A stretch of 64,000 nucleotides of DNA from positions 1,054,001 through 1,118,000 of the forward strand of contig NZ_JAHWXY010000001.1 in the NCBI RefSeq assembly GCF_024281235.1, given 5' to 3'. The notes beneath the pieces are model-generated. The model was given only the letters and a program-made list of their open reading frames with translations. It did no database searches and was not told the DNA's origin. Shown here piece after piece: positions 57,369 through 64,000 of this stretch; position 1 is the first letter of the stretch; every line of letters starts with the position of its first letter. Source of the DNA: Shinella daejeonensis (lineage in GTDB: Bacteria; Pseudomonadota; Alphaproteobacteria; Rhizobiales; Rhizobiaceae). The position numbers and the translations under genes were made by a program.

Positions 57369-58826
57369 TCAGGCCGTCGCGGCGCGGATCGCCGGATAGA
57401 GCCGGCGGAAGCGCCGGTAGGCCTCCTCGTAAGCCGCGGCAAGCGACGGCTCGGGATCGACGGTATCGGCCGTGGCGGGCGGCGTGCAGACGGCGAAGGG
57501 ATCGGCTCCCGTCGCCGCCACGAGGCCGAGGCGGGCCGCGCCGAAGGCCGCGCCGAAATCGCCGTCGGCCGGCAGGTCGACGGGCAGGCCGAGCGCGGTG
57601 GCGATCGCCTTCAGCCAGTAGCGGGAGCGGGACCCCCCGCCGATGGCGGTGACGCGCGACAGGCTGGTCCCGGCCGCCTTCAGCGCCTCCAGACTGTCGC
57701 GGATCGAGAAGGCCACGCCTTCGAGAACCGCCTGGGTCAGCACGGCGCGCCCGCTTTCATGGCCGAGTCCCACGAATGCGCCGCGGATCGCCGCATCGTT
57801 ATGCGGCGTGCGCTCGCCGGAAAGATAGGGCAGGAAGGTGACGCCGGACGGCGCATGCAGGCTTTCGCCGAGTTCCGCCGTCAAGGCCGCGGCGGTCGCC
57901 CCGGTGACGCGTGAATGCCAGTTGAGCGCGTCGCTGGCCGACAGGATGACGCCCATCTGGTGCCAGGTGTCCGGAAGCGCATGGCAGAAGGCGTGGACCG
58001 CGCTCGCCGGATTCGGCAGGTAGCGGGCATTGGCGGCAAAAAGCACGCCGGACGTCCCGAGCGAGACGAAGGCCGCGCCCTCGCGCACCGTCCCCATGCC
58101 ACAGGCCGAAGCCGCATTGTCTCCGGCCCCGCCGGCAATCACGACATCCGCGGCAAGGCCCCATTTCGCAGCAAGCCCGGCGCGCAGCACGCCCGCCGGA
58201 TCGGTGCCCTCCACCAGCCCCGGCATCTGCCGTTCGTCGAGATCCGTGGCGGCGAGAAGATCGGCCGACCACCGCCGGGCGCCGGTGTCGAGCCAGGCGG
58301 TGCCCGCCGAATCCGACATGTCCGACAGATGCTCGCCGGTAAGCCAGAGGCGCAGATAATCCTTCGGCAACAGCACGCGCCGCACGGCGGCGAAAATAGC
58401 AGGTTCGTTCGCGCGCACCCAGGCAAGCTTCGGCGCGGTGAAGCCCGGAAACACGATATTGCCGGTGATCGCCCGGAACCGCGGGTCGGCGTCGAGCGCG
58501 GCGGCTTCGAGATGGCTCCTCGTATCGTTCCACAGTATGCAGGGCCGAAGCACCCGGTCTTGCGCATCGACCAGCGTCGCGCCATGCATATGGCCGGAAA
58601 GGCCGATGCCGCGCACGGCAGCGAACGCCGGCCCATGGCTATCCCGCAGGCCGGCAATCGCCTCGTCCGTCGCGCGGATCCAGTCGGCCGGATCCTGCTC
58701 CGACCAGCCGGGATGCGGCCGCGCGATTTCGATGGCCCGGCTCGACGCCGAGCCGATCACCTGCTGATCGCCGTCGATCAGCATGGCCTTGACGCTCGAG
58801 GTGCCGAGATCGATCCCGAGATACAT
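57369..58826 (-). CDS. xylB: Xylulokinase
   Basis: 485 residues. FGGY kinase: phosphate 1 motif MYLGIDLGTSSVKAMLIDGDQ, substrate region IGLSGHMHGATLVDAQDRVLRPCILWNDTRS, phosphate 2 VSLGTSGVLFAA, C-terminal GGGSRSRYWLKAIATALGLPV. It phosphorylates D-xylulose with ATP. ATG 58826 is preferred (AGGAG 8 nt upstream) over GTG 58835. It lies directly after a LacI relic. Confidence 0.92.
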   Translation of the reverse strand: MYLGIDLGTSSVKAMLIDGDQQVIGSASSRAIEIARPHPGWSEQDPADWIRATDEAIAGLRDSHGPAFAAVRGIGLSGHMHGATLVDAQDRVLRPCILWNDTRSHLEAAALDADPRFRAITGNIVFPGFTAPKLAWVRANEPAIFAAVRRVLLPKDYLRLWLTGEHLSDMSDSAGTAWLDTGARRWSADLLAATDLDERQMPGLVEGTDPAGVLRAGLAAKWGLAADVVIAGGAGDNAASACGMGTVREGAAFVSLGTSGVLFAANARYLPNPASAVHAFCHALPDTWHQMGVILSASDALNWHSRVTGATAAALTAELGESLHAPSGVTFLPYLSGERTPHNDAAIRGAFVGLGHESGRAVLTQAVLEGVAFSIRDSLEALKAAGTSLSRVTAIGGGSRSRYWLKAIATALGLPVDLPADGDFGAAFGAARLGLVAATGADPFAVCTPPATADTVDPEPSLAAAYEEAYRRFRRLYPAIRAATA

Positions 58827-58831
58827 GGCGT

Positions 58832-58948
58832 TCACTCCTGTCTGTCCGTTTCAGGCCGTTCGCCCCCATGGGGCGCAAGGCTGACGCGCGCCCGTCCGGC
58901 AATGTCGTGAACCGTGGCGCGCCCTCCCCTTCTTCCGGGGTTAGCCAT
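58832..58948 (-). pseudogene. Relic of a LacI-family regulator (HTH only)
   Basis: 38 codons: MANPGRRGGRATVHDIAGRARVSLAPHGGERPETDRQE. RATVHDIAGRARVSLA is the first helix-turn-helix of LacI proteins; the next expected residues (TVDRVLNG) and the whole sugar-binding domain are absent. The stop lies at the xylB ribosome site. Probably an internal deletion fused the start and end of a regulator gene once located before xylB. Confidence 0.6.
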
Positions 58949-59013
58949 AGAAGAATTCCGGGTGTCCGCAAATCGGAAACTTTCGGGAAGCGTGAAAGCG
59001 GCGACGCCCGGCC

Positions 59014-60603
59014 TCAGTGCCCGCTGCCGCCCCCTGCATCCGGACGGGGCTTGCGGATCGCCAGAACGCAGATGATCAGCACCGTGAACAGGACCGTCAG
59101 CAGCAGGAAAATATCGATGAAGGACAGGACATAGGCTTGCTGGCGGACCATGCCGGACAGCTGCCTGATCGCAACCATCGCCCCGTCGAGGCCATAGGCG
59201 TCGTAATTGGCCGCCATGTCGTCCAGGCGCTCGACCGCGCCGGGATTGCCCCATTGCACATGTTCGGACAGGCGCAGGTAATGCTCCTGCGTGCGCTGGG
59301 TGAGCAGCGTGTTGATAACCGCCAGCCCGACCGCACCGCCGAGATTTCGGGTCAGGTTGAAGAGGCCGGAGGCGCTGCGGATACGATCGGGCGACAGCGT
59401 GCCGAGCGCCACATTGTTGATCGGCACCATGCAGATCATCAGCGAAACCCCGCGCAGGATCTGCGGCACCAGCAGTTCGTGGAAATCCCAGTCCGACGTG
59501 AGAAAGGTCATGCTCCACGTACCGAGCGCGAAACCGGCGAACCCCATGGCCATCATGACTCGCGGATCGAGCCGTGACGCCAGCGCGCCGGCAAGCGGCG
59601 CGGTGAAGAACATGGCAAGCCCCGAGATGAACAGGGTCTCGCCGATCATCAGGGAATCATAGCCGCGGATGTGGGCGAGATAGAGCGGATAGAGATAGGT
59701 CAGTCCGTAAAGCCCGATCCCCATGGCGAAGGAGAAGATCGAGCCGAAGGCGAAATTGCGGTTTGTGAAACTGCGCAGGTCCACGACGGGAAACGGCACC
59801 CGGAAGGCGCGCCAGAAAAAGACGGCCCCGCCGACCACCACGGCGAGCGTACCCCAGACGATATGCGCGTCGCTGAACCAGTCCTTGTTGTTGCCCTCTT
59901 CCAGAACATATTCCAGCGAGCCGAGGAAAACGGCCATGGCGGCAAGACCCCACCAGTCGAAGCGCTTCATCAGGCCGGGTTCCGGCTTGTCGAAATCGAT
60001 CAGGTTCCAGGTCAGCACCGCCACGATGATGCCGGGGACGACGTTGACCAGAAACAGCCAGTGCCAGGAAAAGGCATGGCTGAGATAGCCGCCGACCGTC
60101 GGGCCGATGGTCGGCGCAAGCGTGGCCACGAGCCCGATCATCGGCGAGACGATATTACGCTTCGAAGGCGGGAAGATCGTGAAGGCGGCGGCAAAGACCG
60201 ACGGGATCATGCCGCCGCCGATGAAACCCTGGATCGCCCGATAGACGATCATCTGATCGATATTGGTAGCGGTCGCCGCAAGCGCGCTCGCCATGGTGAA
60301 ACCCGCCGCCGAAACGCTGAACAGCACCCGCGTCGACACGATGCGCGCCAGCGTTCCCGACAGCGGGATCATGATGACCTCGGCGATCAGATAGGATGTC
60401 TGGACCCAGGCGATTTCATCCGCGCCTGCCCCCAGACCCGCCTGGATTTCCGCAAGCGACGCCGAGACGATCTGGATATCGAGGATCGACATGAACATGC
60501 CGAAGACCATCGCCAGGAAAGCGACGACCCGCCGGACGGGCATCTTGTCGACCTGTGGCGGCGCGACCAGCGGCCGGCCTGTTCGTCGAGCGGTGGCGAC
60601 CAT
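59014..60603 (-). CDS. emrB: DHA2-family multidrug efflux permease (EmrB/QacA type)
   Basis: 529 residues from ATG 60603, 28 bp after the membrane-fusion gene. 14 membrane segments expected. DHA2 motifs: LDIQIVSASLAEIQAGLG (motif D-like), YLIAEVIMIPLSGTLARIVSTR, GGGMIPSVFAAAFTIFP, APTIGPTVGGYLSHAFSWHWLFLVNVVPG (motif C). Works with the HlyD-type partner to span the envelope and export drugs or lipophilic compounds. Confidence 0.93.
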   Translation of the reverse strand: MVATARRTGRPLVAPPQVDKMPVRRVVAFLAMVFGMFMSILDIQIVSASLAEIQAGLGAGADEIAWVQTSYLIAEVIMIPLSGTLARIVSTRVLFSVSAAGFTMASALAATATNIDQMIVYRAIQGFIGGGMIPSVFAAAFTIFPPSKRNIVSPMIGLVATLAPTIGPTVGGYLSHAFSWHWLFLVNVVPGIIVAVLTWNLIDFDKPEPGLMKRFDWWGLAAMAVFLGSLEYVLEEGNNKDWFSDAHIVWGTLAVVVGGAVFFWRAFRVPFPVVDLRSFTNRNFAFGSIFSFAMGIGLYGLTYLYPLYLAHIRGYDSLMIGETLFISGLAMFFTAPLAGALASRLDPRVMMAMGFAGFALGTWSMTFLTSDWDFHELLVPQILRGVSLMICMVPINNVALGTLSPDRIRSASGLFNLTRNLGGAVGLAVINTLLTQRTQEHYLRLSEHVQWGNPGAVERLDDMAANYDAYGLDGAMVAIRQLSGMVRQQAYVLSFIDIFLLLTVLFTVLIICVLAIRKPRPDAGGGSGH

Positions 60604-60631
60604 CGCCGGCGCTCCCTGGCTGGAGGAAGGG

Positions 60632-61837
60632 TCAGTCGAGCGTTGCGGCGAAAGCCGCGCCGCCCGGCGCGGTCCGGCTGTCGACGTCGACGACGACGCT
60701 AAGGCCCGCACGCAGCTTTCCGGTTTCCAGCGCATCCTGCGGAATGGCGATCCGCACCGGGACCCGCTGGGTGACCTTGGTGAAATTGCCGGTGGCGTTT
60801 TCCGCCGGCAGCAGCGAAAACACGGAACCGGAGGCCGGAGCGATGGATGTGACCGTACCGACGACATCCTCGTCCTCATAGGCGTCGACATGCAGATGCA
60901 CCTTCGAGCCCGGCACGAGATGGGCGATCTGCGTTTCCTTGAAATTCGCCTCGACGTAGAGCGCCTTCACCGGAACGAGCGCCGCCAGCCGCCGGCCGGC
61001 TGAAACGAGGTCGCCGACCTGCACCGAGATATTGCCGATAACGCCGTCATAAGGCGCCCTGAGCACGGTGAAGGACAGATCGCGAACGGCCTTGTCCCGT
61101 GCAAGTTCCAGCGTACGGATACCGCTTTCGGCTTCGGCGCGCTGCGCTTGCAGAACCGTGATATTCGCCGTCGCCACCTCGATGCTGGCGTCGGCGCCCG
61201 CAAGATTGGCTTTCGCCTGGTCGAGCGCCACGGTCGCGCTGTCGAGCGAGGCGGCGGTGCCGACCTCCTTGGCATTGAGATCCCTTGCCCGCCGGGCAGC
61301 GACTTCGGCTCCCTGGAGGGCGGCCTGAAACGCGGTCTTCTGGGCCATGGCCTGTGCGAGTCCCGCACGCGCCCCCGCGATCTGCGCGTCGATACGGTCG
61401 AGGGCAAGCGTCTGGGTGGCGATCTGCGCCTCGGCCTGCGCACGGGCAAGCCGGTAATCGCCATCCTCCAGCGTCACCAGCGGGTCGCCCGCCCTGACCG
61501 TCTGGTTGGCGATGACATCGACCCTGGCCACATAACCGGAAACCTTCGGGGAGATGGTGGCGATATCGCCCGCGATATAGGCGTCGTCCGTGGAAATCAT
61601 GAAACGGCCGTCGGTCCACCACTGGTAGCCATACGCGCCGGCAATCGCCAGCAGGACGACGCCCGCCACCGGCAGTAGAAAACGACGGCGGCCCTTGTTC
61701 GCAACCTCCGGCACGGCTTCGGCAGCGGGCGCCGGCGCATCAATCTCGGCAGAGAACGGCGCGTCCTCGATTCCCGGCTCGAAATCTTCGTTGACGGGGC
61801 GGACCTTCGCCGAGCCGGTGCCATGGGAAGTCGACAT
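60632..61837 (-). CDS. emrA: HlyD/EmrA-type membrane fusion protein
   Basis: 401 residues. Cytosolic N-tail, one membrane segment (RRFLLPVAGVVLLAIAGAYGYQW), biotinyl-lipoyl halves (STDDAYIAGDIATISPKVSGYVARVDVIANQTVRAGDPL; LRAPYDGVIGNISVQVGDLV), long helical hairpin and beta barrel. First gene of the efflux operon, divergent from tetR with two palindromes in the gap. Confidence 0.92.
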   Translation of the reverse strand: MSTSHGTGSAKVRPVNEDFEPGIEDAPFSAEIDAPAPAAEAVPEVANKGRRRFLLPVAGVVLLAIAGAYGYQWWTDGRFMISTDDAYIAGDIATISPKVSGYVARVDVIANQTVRAGDPLVTLEDGDYRLARAQAEAQIATQTLALDRIDAQIAGARAGLAQAMAQKTAFQAALQGAEVAARRARDLNAKEVGTAASLDSATVALDQAKANLAGADASIEVATANITVLQAQRAEAESGIRTLELARDKAVRDLSFTVLRAPYDGVIGNISVQVGDLVSAGRRLAALVPVKALYVEANFKETQIAHLVPGSKVHLHVDAYEDEDVVGTVTSIAPASGSVFSLLPAENATGNFTKVTQRVPVRIAIPQDALETGKLRAGLSVVVDVDSRTAPGGAAFAATLD

Positions 61838-61873
61838 GAGCGTGCGCCGTTCCAATAAAGTGAGGATAAGACT

Positions 61874-61887
61874 GAACCGTTCGGTTC
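61874..61887. promoter_or_regulatory. TetR operator candidate 1
   Basis: GAACCG-TT-CGGTTC. Perfect 6-bp arms 36 bp upstream of the emrA-like start. Confidence 0.6.
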
Positions 61888-61928
61888 GATTTGACTTAAG
61901 GCAGCCTCTCGCGCATATCAAGTAAAAT

Positions 61929-61944
61929 CGAACCAACCGGTTCG
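61929..61944. promoter_or_regulatory. TetR operator candidate 2
   Basis: CGAACC-AACC-GGTTCG, same half-site (GAACC/GGTTC) as candidate 1. It lies 47 bp upstream of tetR. Two related palindromes in the 154-bp divergent gap suggest control of both directions by the TetR protein. Confidence 0.6.
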
Positions 61945-61991
61945 AAAACCTTCGCCGGCTGCCCGGCAAACGGAATACGCGGGATGCATAT

Positions 61992-62696
61992 ATGACAGGA
62001 GGCGGACTTCCAGGCACCGCAGCGGGACGGCGCGCCGCCGGCGAGGACCCCGCCAAGCGGGCGCAAATTCTCGACGGCGCCAAGCGGGTCTTCATGGAGC
62101 GCGGCTACGAGGCCGCGAGCATGAATGACGTCACCCGCGCCGCCGGGGTCTCGAAAGGCACCATCTACGTCTACTTCGAGAACAAGGAGGACCTTTTCGG
62201 CTCGATGATCGAACGCGAGCGCCAGCGCCTCACCGAAAGGGTCGGCCATGCGCTGGACGGCGGGCGCCCGCTGGCCGAAACGCTCAGGGAATTCGGCATC
62301 CTCTTCGCCACCCATATCACGGCGGATGAAACCATCCGCGCCATGCGGATGGTGATTGCCGCCAACCACCGCCTTCCCGCCCTGTGTTCCCGCTTCTTCT
62401 CCACCACCCCGATCAATCCGGTGTCGGTGCTGCAACACTATCTGGATGCCCGGATGGCGGCCGGCACGCTCTTCTGCGACGACACGACCCGGGCGGCCAG
62501 GCAGTTCATCGACATGACGACCGTCGGCCTGTTCAAGCCGCGACTATTCGGGGCGATGGAGGCTCCGCCGGACACAGCCGAGATCGAACGCAACGTGGCC
62601 TCGGCGATCCGTGTCTTCCTCGCGGCCTATGCCGTCCGGCCGGAAAAGGCGCCGGCCGTGGCTTCCTGCGATAACGAATTCGTGAATACGCCGTAA
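61992..62696 (+). CDS. TetR-family repressor, probably of the divergent efflux operon
   Basis: 234 residues. HTH in the first 65 residues: RAQILDGAKRVFMERGYEAASMNDVTRAAGVSKGTIYVYFENKEDLFGSMI. The C-terminal domain contains FFSTTPINPVSVLQHYLDARMAAGTLFCDDTTRAARQFIDMTTVGLFKPRLFG. The effector is unknown. It probably represses emrAB and itself. Confidence 0.9.
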   Translation: MTGGGLPGTAAGRRAAGEDPAKRAQILDGAKRVFMERGYEAASMNDVTRAAGVSKGTIYVYFENKEDLFGSMIERERQRLTERVGHALDGGRPLAETLREFGILFATHITADETIRAMRMVIAANHRLPALCSRFFSTTPINPVSVLQHYLDARMAAGTLFCDDTTRAARQFIDMTTVGLFKPRLFGAMEAPPDTAEIERNVASAIRVFLAAYAVRPEKAPAVASCDNEFVNTP

Positions 62697-62771
62697 GGCT
62701 GCCGCCTGCCGCTTGTCAGCAGACGGCACGAACATACATAGGCTCTCCATTGCCACGCAGAGGATAACCGT

Positions 62772-63521
62772 ATGGACAGCCTTCTTGCCCTTGCGCAAGA
62801 CCCCGCCGCCTGGATCGCGCTTGTCACGCTTGTCGTGATGGAAATCGTTCTCGGTATCGACAACCTGATCTTCATCTCCATCCTCACGAACAAGCTGCCG
62901 CCCGAACACCGGGTCAAGGCTCGCCGCATCGGCATCGGCCTTGCTCTTTTCATGCGGCTGGCGCTGCTCGGGACCATCGCCTGGATCATCAAGCTCACCA
63001 CGCCGGTCTTCGAGATCTTCGGCCAGGGCTTTTCATGGAAGGACGTGATCCTGATCGCCGGCGGCCTTTTCCTCGTCTGGAAAGCCACCCGGGAGATCCA
63101 TCATAATGTCGACCCCGCCGAGAAGGGCGAGGACTTCATCGCCAGTTCGGCAACCTCGACGCTTTCGGCCGCCATTGGCCAGATCCTGCTGCTCGACCTC
63201 GTGTTCTCCGTCGACAGCATCATCACCGCCGTGGGCATGACGCCCCATCTGCCGATCATGGTGATCGCCGTGGTTACGGCCGTGCTGGTGATGCTGGTCG
63301 CCGCAACCCCGCTTGCCGATTTCATCGAGAAGAATCCGACGATCGTCATGCTGGCGCTCGCCTTCCTGCTGATGATCGGCATGACGCTGATCGCCGAGGG
63401 CATGGGCGTCCATGTGCCCAAGGGCTATGTCTATGCCGCCATGGCCTTCTCCGCGCTGGTTGAGTTTCTCAATATGCTGTCGCGACGCGCCCGCCGGCGA
63501 AAGAGGATCGAGAATCCGTAA
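62772..63521 (+). CDS. TerC/YgdQ-family integral membrane protein
   Basis: 249 residues with seven likely membrane segments. [23 protein letters not shown] and [20 protein letters not shown] carry the conserved intramembrane Asp/Asn (IDNL and SVDSI) typical of TerC proteins, often linked to Mn2+ export or secretion stress. Basic C-terminal tail. The 75-nt leader is too short for a yybP-ykoY riboswitch. Confidence 0.9.
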   Translation: MDSLLALAQDPAAWIALVTLVVMEIVLGIDNLIFISILTNKLPPEHRVKARRIGIGLALFMRLALLGTIAWIIKLTTPVFEIFGQGFSWKDVILIAGGLFLVWKATREIHHNVDPAEKGEDFIASSATSTLSAAIGQILLLDLVFSVDSIITAVGMTPHLPIMVIAVVTAVLVMLVAATPLADFIEKNPTIVMLALAFLLMIGMTLIAEGMGVHVPKGYVYAAMAFSALVEFLNMLSRRARRRKRIENP

Positions 63522-63528
63522 GCGCGGA

Positions 63529-63554
63529 AGGCCGGCGGCACAGGCCGCCGGCCT
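63529..63554 (+). terminator. Hairpin after the TerC gene
   Basis: AGGCCGGCGGC-ACAG-GCCGCCGGCCT: 11-bp perfect stem 8 bp after the stop. No T run (CTCGAAAA follows). Likely terminator of this transcript. Confidence 0.55.
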
Positions 63555-63821
63555 CTCGAAAACGGATGCAAGGACGGCCGGACGGGTCGGGAGCTCGACT
63601 GCCGTTTCGTTGGCCACGGGAGGAAACCGGAAAAACTCCCGTGTTCTCCATCCCCGTCCTGTCCGGTTGACACGGCACGGTCCTGCTTGACAAACCCGCC
63701 GTGACGGGGATTGTTCCGATTATCTGTCCGACGGATCACCCGCCGCGCCGTCATCCGGCGGGCGGGCCGGTCGGGGCGGAACCCCTCGACGAAGCAAACC
63801 CGCCGGGCAGGCCACCGACCA
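63555..63821. other. 267-bp gap with a second hairpin before the permease
   Basis: No gene seen. CCCGCCG...CGGCGGG at 63739-63762 is a stable hairpin 60 bp before the permease start. It could be a terminator-like attenuator or part of a leader; no known riboswitch was recognised. Confidence 0.35.
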
Positions 63822-64000
63822 TGACAATGCAGCAGATCCTCGCCTTCGCAGTCATTGCACTGATGATGGGGGCCTTCATCTGGGGACGATTCCGATACGA
63901 TCTCGTGGCCTGCTGTTCGCTGCTGCTGGCGGTTGCCGTCGGCGTCGTACCCTTCGACAAGGCATTTTCCGGTTTCAGCGACGACATCGTGATCATCGTG
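63822..64000 (+). CDS. SLC13-like anion permease, N-terminal part
   Basis: 59 residues before the window edge: MTMQQILAFAVIALMMGAFIWGRFRYDLVACCSLLLAVAVGVVPFDKAFSGFSDDIVIIV. The first two membrane segments and the FSGFSDD phrase are typical of SLC13/CitT-type (DASS) permeases with TrkA-C inserts. A second ATG at 63828 is possible; ribosome site weak. Confidence 0.7.

Noticed and set aside
56040-57914. 624-codon plus-strand frame opposite the isomerase and xylulokinase genes
   Set aside because: Antisense to well-supported enzymes and rich in Arg/Pro/Gly; a shadow caused by high third-position GC.
62697-62771. yybP-ykoY manganese riboswitch before the TerC-family gene
   Set aside because: The leader is only 75 nt and no paired conserved loops were seen.

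Overview
The window looks like the chromosome of an alphaproteobacterium of the Rhizobiales, probably Rhizobiaceae. The evidence is the GC-rich coding style, small rhizobial proteins (DUF6481, KGG stress protein), rhizobial-type prophage genes, and a tRNA-Val(GAC) 3' end used as an attachment site. No database search was run. All family names come from reading the protein sequences.

Three mobile elements lie next to each other, followed by ordinary chromosome. Element A (before base 1 to 29,600) is the right part of a siphovirus prophage. It has an HK97-type head module (terS, terL, portal, ClpP-like protease, capsid; 3.5-9.2 kb), connector and tail genes (9.2-22.7 kb, ending in a 1,668-residue repeat-rich host-specificity protein), and lysis genes (23.6-25.1 kb: lambda-R-like endolysin, overlapping spanins, holin-like protein). 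Then come a Panacea-type antitoxin with a small membrane protein and a 3-kb accessory segment (KGG protein, DUF6481, cold-shock protein). Reverse-strand cargo interrupts it: a T4 DenV-like UV glycosylase, a UspA protein, a His-rich exported peptide and two small membrane proteins. Its integrase and immunity genes must lie left of the window.

Element B (29,601-47,619, about 18 kb) is bounded by two copies of the tRNA-Val 3' end. It carries an intact tyrosine integrase whose C-terminus is encoded inside the attachment site, an excisionase, two divergent Arc-type repressors, and one long reverse-strand block: winged-helix protein, portal, protease, capsid, tail tube, chaperones, HNH, connectors, terL and tape measure. 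All genes are intact and tightly overlapped. No tail-tip, fibre, lysis or recognisable DNA polymerase/helicase gene is present. It is either a tail-tip-less prophage or a phage satellite that builds its own head and tail shaft. Its head, tape-measure and connector proteins resemble those of element A.

Element C (47,619-52,786, 5.2 kb) is a decaying prophage remnant: an IS5-family insertion, a muramidase and an M15 peptidase broken by several frameshifts, a frameshifted fibre end, an integrase fragment, and one intact SAM methyltransferase.

From 52,787 on the sequence is chromosomal: small stress/envelope-type genes; a sugar catabolic set (Gfo/Idh oxidoreductase, TIM-barrel isomerase/epimerase, xylulokinase) with a relic of a LacI regulator; an EmrAB-type efflux pair divergent from a TetR regulator with two palindromic operators; a TerC-family membrane protein; and the start of an SLC13-like permease.

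No intact tRNA, rRNA or CRISPR array was found.
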